Of a DNA stretch of 64,000 bases, positions 26,092 through 36,197 are shown in pieces. The DNA is taken from the NCBI RefSeq assembly GCF_023148685.1, contig NZ_JAHXNL010000001.1, forward strand, positions 62,001-126,000, given 5' to 3'. The position numbers and the translations under genes were made by a program. This stretch comes from Georgenia sp. EYE_87. GTDB lineage: Bacteria; Actinomycetota; Actinomycetes; Actinomycetales; Actinomycetaceae. The notes under the pieces are model-generated. The model was not told the DNA's origin, searched no databases, and worked only from the letters and a program-made list of their open reading frames with translations. Positions within the stretch are counted from its first letter, which is position 1. Each line of letters begins with the position of its first letter.

Positions 26092-26556
26092 ATGTCACAG
26101 CAGGTGCGCGAGCGCCCCGCCGTCGGCGCGCGGCGGCTCGGCTACACGATCGCCGTGGTGGTCAACGCGGCGATGCTCTACGCGGTCAACGTCGTGCCCG
26201 GCTGGGAGGTGCTGCCGTTCCTGACGGCGGACACCGCCGCCGTCATCCCCGCGGTGAACGCGTCGATGGCGGTGGGGCTCGTGGCGAACGCCCTCTACGC
26301 CGTCCACGACCCGCCCTGGTTCAAGGCGTTCGGCGACGCCGTCACCACCGTCGTCGGCCTGGTCGCCGTGGTGCGGCTGTGGCAGGTCTTCCCGTTCGAC
26401 TTCGGTGCCGCCACCTTCGACTGGGAGCTGCTGGTGCGCTGGGTCCTGGTGGTGGGGATCGTCGGCAGCGTCATCGCCATCGTGGTCGCGCTGGTCTCGC
26501 TGGTGCGGGCGGCGGCAGGCTCGGCCGCCGGCGGCCCCGCGCCGAGAACGTCCTAG
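26092..26556 (+). CDS. Small four-helix membrane protein, unknown function
   Basis: A 154-residue membrane protein starting MSQQVRERPAVGARRLGYTIAVVVNAAMLY. It has four hydrophobic segments, roughly residues 17-36, 50-70, 80-100 and 115-145. The sequence includes VHDPPWFKAFGDAVTTVVGL between segments. The ATG at 26092 is preceded by CGAGGGAGG, so the upstream start at 26068 was not used. No enzymatic motif is visible and I do not recognise the family beyond a generic actinobacterial membrane protein. It is convergent with the HelR-like gene. Confidence 0.75.
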   Translation: MSQQVRERPAVGARRLGYTIAVVVNAAMLYAVNVVPGWEVLPFLTADTAAVIPAVNASMAVGLVANALYAVHDPPWFKAFGDAVTTVVGLVAVVRLWQVFPFDFGAATFDWELLVRWVLVVGIVGSVIAIVVALVSLVRAAAGSAAGGPAPRTS

Positions 26557-26584
26557 GTGCCGGTCCGGAGGCACGGACGAGCAG

Positions 26585-29014
26585 TCAGGGCCTGCTCGCC
26601 GGGGACTGGCGCGCGGGCGGGGGCGGCGAGTGCGGCGGGGACTGGGGCGCGGGCGGGGGCGGCGTGGACTGGCGCGCGGGCGCGGCCGGCAGGTGCGCCA
26701 GGACCTCCGGGGGCGAGCCGGTGTGGACCACGGTGAGGGCGGACGTCGGCCGCGTCAGCGCGACGTAGAGGTCGTTGAGCCCGCGCTCCGCCGCGAGGAT
26801 CCCGGCGGGCTCGGCCACGACCACCGCGTCGAACTCGAGCCCCTTGGCCTCGGCCGGGGAGAGGACGACGACGTCGGCGCGCAGGTCCACCGCCCCAGGC
26901 CGGGTGCCCAGCGCCGCGGCGAGCTCGGCGACGCGGTCGGCCGGGGCGATCACCCCGGCCCGGTCCCCGCCCCGCCGCGCCCGCTGGACGACGGCCGCGA
27001 CGGCGTCGGCCAGCCCGCCGGCGGAGGCGACCACCCGGGTGGGCACGGCGCCGGTCGACCGTGCGCACAGCGGGGCCCGGGCGGCGGGGTCGAGCGCACG
27101 GAGCACCGGCACCGCGGCGTCCATGATCTCCCGCGGCGTGCGGTAGCTGACGGTCAGCTCGGCCCGCCGCACCCGGGCGGAGGTGTGCGGCGCCAGCGCC
27201 GCCTCCCAGTGCTCCACCGCAGTCGGGCCGGAGGCCTGGTGCACGTCGCCCACCACGGTCATCGACCCGGACGGGCAGCGCCGGAACAGGGCGCGCCACG
27301 TCATCGCGGAGAGCTCCTGCGCCTCGTCGACGATCACGTGCCCGTACACCCAGGTCCGGTCCTCGGCCGCCCGCTCGGCGAAGCTGCGCCGGTCCGTCTC
27401 GGCGTGCCGACGGGCGAGCTCGTCGTCGCTGAGAAGCGCTGCGGCGCTGACGGCGTCGCCGTCGCCCTCCTCGACCAGCAGGTCGTTCGCGCGCAGCACC
27501 TGGCGGGCGAACCGGGCGTTCTCCCGGCGCCGCGCCTCCTCCCGTGCGCGGGCGGCGGAGTCGTCCACGCCGAGCAGCTCGGCCGCCTCGTCGAGGAGCG
27601 GGACGTCGGCGACGCACCACGCCTTGCCCACGTCGCGGCGCAGCAGCGCTCGCTCGTCACCCGTGAGCAGGCCCCCCGCGGCGGACGCCAGCAGCCCGGG
27701 GTCGGTGTAGAGGTCCCACAGCAGGCCCTCGGGGGTCAGCTGCGGCCAGAGGCCCTCGAGCACGGCCGCCACGCGCGGGTCCGCGAGCAGGTCGCGCTCG
27801 ACGAGCGGCAGCTCGTGCGCCGCGGCGAGCCCGTCGATCTCGCTGCCGGCGGCGTCCACCCGGCTCAGGACGGCGTCCGGGTTCCGCGCCAGCGCGGCGT
27901 CGACGGCGGCGAGCTCGTCCTCGAGCCCCTCCTCGACGTCCTGCAGCAGCCGGTACCCCGCCCCGATGACCTCCAGCGCCAGCGCGGTGAGCACCTCGGC
28001 GCGGAAGTGGCGGCGGGCCTCGTTGTGCGCCCGCCCGGAGCGGCGGGCCCGGTCAGCCGCGGCCTGCAGCAGGTGGGCCGGCAGGTCGTACTCGTCGCCC
28101 TCGAAGGTGACGACCACGTCGCGGTCGGACCCCTGCCGGGCGCGCACCGCCCGGGCGAGGACGTCCGCCATCACGGCGTCGCCCTTGAGTCGCTCGACCG
28201 CCGGGTCCTCCCGCCGGGTCGCGACGACCCCGGGGACCAGCGCCTCGGGCGTGGTGAGCACCACCTGCGTCTCCCCGAGGGAGGGGAGCACCTGCTCGAT
28301 GTAGTCCAGGAAGGTCGGTGTCGGGCCGACGACGAGCACGCCCCGCGGGCCGATCGAGGGCTGGGCGTACAGGAGGTAGGCCGCGCGGTGCAGCGCCACG
28401 GCCGTCTTGCCGGTGCCGGGCCCGCCCTGCACCACGAGCACCCCGTCCGCGCTCGCGCGCACGATCTCGTCCTGCTCCACCTGCAGGGTGGTGACGATGT
28501 CCTTCATCCTGCCGGTGCGGTGCTCGGCGAGGGCGGCCATGAGCGCTCCCTCGCCCTGCAGCCGGACGGTGCCGCGGGCGGCGTCGAGGTCGAGCAGCTC
28601 GTCCTCGAGCGCCTCCACCCGGCGGCCGGCGGTGCGCAGGTGCCGGCGCCGCAGGACGCCGTGGTTGTCCGCGGGGGTGGCCACGTAGAACGGCCGCGCG
28701 CCGGGGGCGCGCCAGTCCAGCAGCAGCGGGGTGCGCTCGGGGGCGGGGCCGCGCAGCCCCGTCCTGCCCACGTAGCGCACCTGCCCGTCGGTCAGGTCGA
28801 GGCGGCCGAAGCACAGCCCGTTCTCCGCGTGGTCCAGGGCGACGGCGCGCTCCGTGAGGCGGTCGACCCGCGCCTCGCGGTCGACGAGGTCGCGGGCCGA
28901 GGCGCCGCGCTCGCGCAGGGCGGCGGTCAGCTCGGCGGCGACCTCCGCGCGCAGCTCGTCCACCCGGGCGTACAGGCGGTCCAGGTGCTCCTGCTCGTGC
29001 TCGAGCTCGGTCAC
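26585..29014 (-). CDS. helR: HelD/HelR-like UvrD-type ATPase acting on RNA polymerase
   Basis: An 809-residue superfamily-1 ATPase. A long N-terminal coiled coil (about 1-60, LEHEQEHLDRLYARVDELRAE) precedes the core. Walker A is VVQGGPGTGKTAVALHR near 197-204, and helicase motifs are DEAQELSAMTWR, SYRTPREIMD, AEAKGLEFDAVVV and LYVALTRPT. This matches HelD proteins that pull RNA polymerase off DNA, and the Streptomyces HelR type that displaces rifamycin-bound polymerase and raises rifampicin tolerance. The C-terminal 35 residues are Pro/Ser-rich repeats. GTG 29014 was chosen as the start of the coiled coil. No 19-bp rifamycin-associated palindrome was recognised upstream, so drug induction is unsupported. 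Confidence 0.82.
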   Translation of the reverse strand: MTELEHEQEHLDRLYARVDELRAEVAAELTAALRERGASARDLVDREARVDRLTERAVALDHAENGLCFGRLDLTDGQVRYVGRTGLRGPAPERTPLLLDWRAPGARPFYVATPADNHGVLRRRHLRTAGRRVEALEDELLDLDAARGTVRLQGEGALMAALAEHRTGRMKDIVTTLQVEQDEIVRASADGVLVVQGGPGTGKTAVALHRAAYLLYAQPSIGPRGVLVVGPTPTFLDYIEQVLPSLGETQVVLTTPEALVPGVVATRREDPAVERLKGDAVMADVLARAVRARQGSDRDVVVTFEGDEYDLPAHLLQAAADRARRSGRAHNEARRHFRAEVLTALALEVIGAGYRLLQDVEEGLEDELAAVDAALARNPDAVLSRVDAAGSEIDGLAAAHELPLVERDLLADPRVAAVLEGLWPQLTPEGLLWDLYTDPGLLASAAGGLLTGDERALLRRDVGKAWCVADVPLLDEAAELLGVDDSAARAREEARRRENARFARQVLRANDLLVEEGDGDAVSAAALLSDDELARRHAETDRRSFAERAAEDRTWVYGHVIVDEAQELSAMTWRALFRRCPSGSMTVVGDVHQASGPTAVEHWEAALAPHTSARVRRAELTVSYRTPREIMDAAVPVLRALDPAARAPLCARSTGAVPTRVVASAGGLADAVAAVVQRARRGGDRAGVIAPADRVAELAAALGTRPGAVDLRADVVVLSPAEAKGLEFDAVVVAEPAGILAAERGLNDLYVALTRPTSALTVVHTGSPPEVLAHLPAAPARQSTPPPPAPQSPPHSPPPPARQSPASRP

Positions 29015-29165
29015 GGGCCCCCTCTCGTGGGTCTGGTGGGCAAGGTGCGGTCGGGACGCGGAGTGCCGGGCCGGTCGACCGGGCCTGCCCGGACTCCGTA
29101 GACGCTCGCCGCCGGCGGCGCGCCGTCGAGGGTACCGGTTCGCCGCCTGGCAGCATCTTGCGCTC

Positions 29166-31106
29166 GTGAGCACACCCTCCGTCCCGCTGACCGCGGCGCT
29201 CGGCGGACGGCTGCTGCGAGCCGCGGCCGACCCGTGGCACCGCACGCTCGGCCCGGTGATCGCGGCCTTCGTCCTCATGGCGGCGGTCGGCATCGCCTCC
29301 GACACCGCCGCCTGCACGGCGGCCGCGCCGTGCGGCCCGGACCACGTGGGGGCGTCCGGGTTCGGGCTGCTCCTGGCGTCGGCGCTCGTCGTGCGGGTGT
29401 CGGGGCTCGTCGGCGTCGCGGCCGGAGTCGGGGCCATGACGATCGGTCTCGCGACGGGCGGCCTCAACTCGACCGGTTCACCCGCGGTGGTCGGCACCCT
29501 GGTGGTGTACGTCGCCGCTCTGGTCTGGGCGGCGCGGCGTCGCGGCCGTCTGCACCGGGCGCCGCTGACCCTCCTCCTCGCGGCGGGGGCACCGACGCTC
29601 GTCCCGTCCGCGCTCGGCGTCCGGCGCGGCCGCGCTCGGCTGTCGCGCCTGCCGCTGGCGGCGGCCGCCGCCCTCGCCGTCGCCGCGGCCGCCCTCGTCT
29701 GGTACGGCGTCGGGCTCGGGCAGCGGGCCGCCGCCGAGGAGGCGGCCGCCCCCGCCGTCGTGGGCACGGTCGCCGCCCACGTGGACGAGTTCGTCATCGC
29801 CGTCTCGGCCCCCGGCCGTCCGGGCACCACCGAGATCGACACCCTCGACGCGGCCCAGTACCCGGTCGGCTCCCGGCAGCCCGTGTGGCTGCTCCCAGAC
29901 GACGACATGCGCCTGCTCGCCGAGCCGTACGACGGGACCGCGCTGGACGTGCCGGCCGCGCTCGCCGCCGCCCTGGCCACCGCCCTGGTGGCGAGGGCCG
30001 CACGGCAGCGCCGCGAGCGGGCCGCCTTCGACGCTCAGCCGCAGCCGGTGACCACGGCGCTGGCCCGGCGCTCCGCCGTCGACGGCGCACTCCTCTACCC
30101 GTCGGCGAGCAGCTCCGGCACGGCGGCCCTGGTCGATCTGCCCCCACCGGGACCCCTCCCGGGTCCGCGCCTCCCGGGCACGCCCGACGCGGGCGACCAC
30201 GAGGCGCCCGGCCCGACGGAGGACGAGGAGCACGAGCTGGACGAGGAGCTCCCGCCGCTCGAGCCGGTGACCGTCATCGGGGTGCCCGCCCCGGGCCACT
30301 GGGTGGCGACGCGGTGGTCCGACGGCACGGTGGACGGACCCGTGCGCGCCGGGCGTGACGAGTCCCAGCTGCCGGCGGGCACGGAGGACGAGATGGACGA
30401 GCTGGTGCTGCGCGGGTTCTCCCCGGGCGATCTCGCCCCGCGGGACCGGTCGGGGCCGGTCATGCAGGGGCAGCACCGGGTGCCGGTCTGGGCCCAGCTG
30501 GTGCGCGTCGCCCTGGCCCTGCTCGTGACCGCCGTCGGAGACCCGCTGCTCGACCTGGTCCTGGGCTGGACCGGGCTCGGTGCCCGCGTCGCCGGCGCGG
30601 TCGCCGGCCTCCTCGCGCTCGAGCTCACCTGGCGGTTCGCCGTCCGCCCGCGGCTGAGCTGGGACGGCGCCGGCATCCGGGCGGTCGGCCCGTTCGGCCC
30701 GCTGCTCGTCGTGCCGTGGCCGGCGCTGCACGGGGCGATCGCGGACGGGAGCGAGATCCGTCTCCTGCTGGCGCCCGATCCCGCGGAACGGCTCGACCCC
30801 CAGGAGGCCCACGGGCTGGGTGACGACGAGAAGGACGACTTCTCCGGGGACGACGACGGCGAGTTCTACGACGAGTTCTACGACGTGATCGAGCTCTCCA
30901 CCGCCAGCCCCCGGTCCGGGCCGCTGCACACCGGCTGGCGCACCGCGGCCCAGCTCCGTGCCGTGCTGCTCTCCGCCCGCCGGCACGCGACCGGCGGCGC
31001 GGTGGACGCCGAGGCCGAGATCGCCGCCGAGCCCCCGCCGCGGCGCCCCTGGGGCGTGCTCGCGCTCTGGGCCCTCGTCGTCGTGGTCGCGTACCTCTAC
31101 GGCTGA
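29166..31106 (+). CDS. Large membrane protein of unknown function with acidic central linker
   Basis: A 646-residue protein not recognised as a named family. Four hydrophobic segments lie in the first 185 residues (for example LGPVIAAFVLMAAVGIA and LAAAAALAVAAAALVWYGVGL). One more is near 270, one or two are near 450-490 (VRVALALLVTAVGDPLLDLVLGW), and a terminal helix is WGVLALWALVVVVAYLYG. A soluble stretch after the first group (about 185-265) would lie outside the membrane. An acidic Pro-rich linker follows (about 340-370, TEDEEHELDEELPPLE), and a second acidic patch is DDEKDDFSGDDDGEFYDEFYD near 560. The segment RLSWDGAGIRAVGPFGPLLVVPWPAL resembles a bacterial PH-like domain. It is divergent from helR by 151 bases. 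Confidence 0.7.
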   Translation: MSTPSVPLTAALGGRLLRAAADPWHRTLGPVIAAFVLMAAVGIASDTAACTAAAPCGPDHVGASGFGLLLASALVVRVSGLVGVAAGVGAMTIGLATGGLNSTGSPAVVGTLVVYVAALVWAARRRGRLHRAPLTLLLAAGAPTLVPSALGVRRGRARLSRLPLAAAAALAVAAAALVWYGVGLGQRAAAEEAAAPAVVGTVAAHVDEFVIAVSAPGRPGTTEIDTLDAAQYPVGSRQPVWLLPDDDMRLLAEPYDGTALDVPAALAAALATALVARAARQRRERAAFDAQPQPVTTALARRSAVDGALLYPSASSSGTAALVDLPPPGPLPGPRLPGTPDAGDHEAPGPTEDEEHELDEELPPLEPVTVIGVPAPGHWVATRWSDGTVDGPVRAGRDESQLPAGTEDEMDELVLRGFSPGDLAPRDRSGPVMQGQHRVPVWAQLVRVALALLVTAVGDPLLDLVLGWTGLGARVAGAVAGLLALELTWRFAVRPRLSWDGAGIRAVGPFGPLLVVPWPALHGAIADGSEIRLLLAPDPAERLDPQEAHGLGDDEKDDFSGDDDGEFYDEFYDVIELSTASPRSGPLHTGWRTAAQLRAVLLSARRHATGGAVDAEAEIAAEPPPRRPWGVLALWALVVVVAYLYG

Positions 31107-31134
31107 CCCGGACGCGGTCCTCGGTGCCGCCGGA

Positions 31135-33312
<2,178 letters not shown>

Positions 33313-33456
33313 TGCGATGTCCTTTCGCGACGACCGCGCATCGCCGGCGGCCCAGGTAGGCCTCGAGTCTCCCGGTGATCGCGGGAGAGCAGGTCCGTTT
33401 CGGGCGCCGAGATGCCGGCCGGCGCCGGCCCGTCGGACCTCGTGACGCCGCGGGCG

Positions 33457-34089
33457 TCAGCGGGCGGCGAGGTACCGGTCGACGACCTCGTCCCGGCCCA
33501 GCACGTCGACCTCCGCGACCTCGTCGCGCCCGAGGGCGTGCAGCGCCAGCTCGACGGGGTCACCCAGGACGACGACGGCGTCGGGACCGCGGTGCACGAC
33601 GCGCCGGGGCCCGCCGGGCACCGCCAGCACCACCCCGACCGGGCTGGCGCGGTACGCCATGCGCGCCAGCGGGCCCAGGCGCTCCCACACGGCGAGCACC
33701 AGGTCGGTCGGCAGGATCCGCGGCTCCGCAGGCTCGGCGCCGGCGCGGCGGACGTCCTCGTGGTGGACGACGTACTCCAGGAGGTGGGCGGCGTCGCCGG
33801 CCCAGCCCATCGGGGACCAGGCCGGGATGCCGGCGGCGAACCGGTCGACCAGGGCGCGGTAGCCCTCGGGCGTGCGGGCGGCGTCGGCGAGGCGGCCCTG
33901 GAACCGCTCCCTCCCGGGCGCCCGCCGCTCGAGCGCGTCGAGCCCGCGGCGCAGCGGCATGTGCTCGCGCTCCACCAGGTGCGCGACCAGGTCACGCACC
34001 GTCCAGCCCTCGCACAGCGTCGGCGCGTCGGGGTCCGCGGACCGCAGGGTCTCCACGAGCGCGGCGCGCTCGTCCTCCATCCAGGCCAT
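33457..34089 (-). CDS. TIGR03085-family DinB-like metal-binding protein
   Basis: A 210-residue protein of the DinB/mycothiol-maleylpyruvate-isomerase superfamily. It begins MEDERAALVETLRSADPDAPTLCEGWTVRDLVAHLVEREH, where the WTVRDLVAHL and later HLLEYVVHHEDVRRA histidines would bind a divalent metal. The C-terminal half (VVLAVPGGPRRVVHRGPDAVVVLGDPVELALHALGR) matches the TIGR03085 subfamily. The function of the subfamily is unknown; relatives are mycothiol-dependent enzymes, and this organism has mshC. In actinobacteria it often neighbours his/trp genes. ATG 34089 with AAGGAAGGA upstream. Confidence 0.87.
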   Translation of the reverse strand: MAWMEDERAALVETLRSADPDAPTLCEGWTVRDLVAHLVEREHMPLRRGLDALERRAPGRERFQGRLADAARTPEGYRALVDRFAAGIPAWSPMGWAGDAAHLLEYVVHHEDVRRAGAEPAEPRILPTDLVLAVWERLGPLARMAYRASPVGVVLAVPGGPRRVVHRGPDAVVVLGDPVELALHALGRDEVAEVDVLGRDEVVDRYLAAR

Positions 34090-34250
34090 TCGGCGTCCTT
34101 CCTTGCGTGAGCGGCGCACCCGCGGGAGAGCGACCGACGTCCTGCGGGGTGGGGCCGGGGGCGTCCGGGTCCCACGGTGCCACGACGGCGGGACCGCCGC
34201 GTTCTGTGCGAGGATCGACGCCCGCCCAGAGCTCACCGGAAGGACCAGCT

Positions 34251-36197
34251 GTGCCCGTCCCCGCGCAGGAGGACGCGTCCTCGCGCCGACACGACGGGCC
34301 CCGCCCCTACGCCCTGCCGGGCGGCACCCTGCGCCGGAGCGTCGCGCTGATCGCGCGCGGCATCGCCGACTCCCGGCGCGCGTCCACGATCGCCGTCCTG
34401 GCCGCCGCCGTCCACGGCGTGGGCACCGTCGCGTCCGGCTGGCTGCTCGGCCGCATCACGGACGAGGTCATCGCCCCCGCGCTGACCGACCGTGTGCTCG
34501 ACCCCGCCCGCATGTGGGGCGCCGGCGTCGTGCTCCTGCTCGTCGGGCTGGTCACCGCGGCCAGCGTGGCGCTCCGGCGGATCTACGGCGGCCGGGCGTC
34601 GTTCGAGGTCCAGGCGGCCCACCGGCTGCGCGTCACCCGCCAGTACCTGCGGCTGCCGGTCAGCTGGCACCGCCGCCACCCCACCGGGCAGCTGCTGTCC
34701 AACGCGAACGCCGACGCCGAGGCCGCCGCCGGCGTCTTCTTCCCGCTGCCGTTCGCCCTCGGGGTCGTCGTGATGATGGTCGTCGCGTCCGTCGCGATGT
34801 TCCTGGCCGACCCGCTCCTCGGCCTCATCGGCGTGGCCGTGCTGCCGCTCGTGGTCGCCGCCAACGCGATCTTCCGCCGGCGCATGACCCCCGCGGCCAC
34901 CCACTCCCAGCGCCTGCGCGCGATGGTCTCCGACGTCGCGCACGAGAGCTTCGAGGCGGCGCTCCTGGTCAAGAGTCTCGGGACGGCCGACGTCGAGCAG
35001 GCCCGGTTCGCCGCCGCCACGGACGAGCTGCGCGACGCCAACGTCACCATGGGCCGCATCCGCTCCGTCTTCGACCCGGTCATCGAGCTGCTGCCGTCCG
35101 CGGCCACCCTGGCGGTCATCGCCGTCGGGACGGTGCAGGTGCGGGCGGGCGCCGTGCAGACCGGCGACGTCATCACCGTCGCGTACCTGCTCACCGTGAT
35201 GACGATGCCCATCCGCTCGATCGGCTTCGTGCTCGGGGAGCTGCCGCGTTCGCTCGTGGGCCACGAGCGCATCGCCCGCGTCGTCGACGCCACCGGAGCC
35301 CTCCCCGCCGGGACCGCGCGCCTGAGGGAGGACGGCGGCCTCGACGTCCGCGTCGAGCACGTCACCGTCACCGTCCCCACCCGGCTGGCCGAGGGCGGCG
35401 ACGGCGCGCCCGCCGGCCACCCCGGCGACGTGCCCGGCACCACGGATCTGCTGCACGACGTCTCGCTGAGCGTCCCGGGGGGACGGACGGTCGCGCTGGT
35501 CGGGTCCACCGGGGCCGGGAAGTCCACCCTGACCGCCGTCGTCGCCCGCCTCATGGACCCCACGCGCGGGCGGGTGCTCCTCGACGGGACGGACGTCCGG
35601 GACCTCGACCCGGCGTCGCGGACCGCCTCCGTCGCCCTGGTGAGCCAGTCCACGTTCGTCTTCGACGACACGGTCCGCGGCAACGTCACCCTCGACGACG
35701 GCGGCCGCTTCACCGACGAGCAGGTCTGGACCGCCCTGCGCACCGCCCGCGCTGACGGGTTCGTCCGCGCCCTGCCCCAGGGCCTCGACACCCTCGTCGG
35801 CGAGCGCGGTGCCACGCTCTCCGGCGGCCAGCGGCAGCGCCTCGCGATCGCCCGCGCCCTCGTCCGCCGGCCGCGGCTGCTGATCCTCGACGACGCCACC
35901 TCCGCCGTCGACCCCGTGGTGGAGCAGGAGATCCTCGCCGGGCTCGGCGCGACGACGCGCGGCGCCGGGCCGTCCGTGCTCCTGGTCGCCTACCGCACCT
36001 CGACCATCGCGCTGGCGGACGTGATCGTCCACCTCGAGGGCGGGTCCGTCGTCGACACCGGCACCCACGACGATCTCCTCGCGCGGGACCCCGGGTACCG
36101 CGAGCTCGTCACCGCCTACGCCACCCGCACCGCCGAGCGCGAGGCGGAGCGGGCCGAGCGGGCGCAGAGCGCCGGCCGGGCGGGGGAGGGCCGATGA
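34251..36197 (+). CDS. ABC exporter half with degenerate ATP site (heterodimer subunit A)
   Basis: A 648-residue type-IV ABC exporter: six membrane helices (about 30-330), then the ATPase. Walker A is LVGSTGAGKST, the Q-loop LVSQSTFVFDD, and the signature is canonical LSGGQRQR. Walker B reads LLILDDATSAVDP with Asp in place of the catalytic Glu, and the H-loop reads LVAYRTST with Tyr in place of His. Its own Walker site is therefore non-catalytic, while its signature completes the partner's site. This is the usual asymmetry of heterodimeric exporters. GTG 34251 has GGAAGGA upstream. The stop overlaps the next gene by four bases. The substrate is unknown; multidrug or lipid export is plausible. 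Confidence 0.92.
   Translation: MPVPAQEDASSRRHDGPRPYALPGGTLRRSVALIARGIADSRRASTIAVLAAAVHGVGTVASGWLLGRITDEVIAPALTDRVLDPARMWGAGVVLLLVGLVTAASVALRRIYGGRASFEVQAAHRLRVTRQYLRLPVSWHRRHPTGQLLSNANADAEAAAGVFFPLPFALGVVVMMVVASVAMFLADPLLGLIGVAVLPLVVAANAIFRRRMTPAATHSQRLRAMVSDVAHESFEAALLVKSLGTADVEQARFAAATDELRDANVTMGRIRSVFDPVIELLPSAATLAVIAVGTVQVRAGAVQTGDVITVAYLLTVMTMPIRSIGFVLGELPRSLVGHERIARVVDATGALPAGTARLREDGGLDVRVEHVTVTVPTRLAEGGDGAPAGHPGDVPGTTDLLHDVSLSVPGGRTVALVGSTGAGKSTLTAVVARLMDPTRGRVLLDGTDVRDLDPASRTASVALVSQSTFVFDDTVRGNVTLDDGGRFTDEQVWTALRTARADGFVRALPQGLDTLVGERGATLSGGQRQRLAIARALVRRPRLLILDDATSAVDPVVEQEILAGLGATTRGAGPSVLLVAYRTSTIALADVIVHLEGGSVVDTGTHDDLLARDPGYRELVTAYATRTAEREAERAERAQSAGRAGEGR

Noticed and set aside
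29015-29165. Rifamycin-associated element upstream of the helR-like gene
   Set aside because: No 19-base palindrome was found. GGGCAAGGTGCGG is only a vague resemblance.
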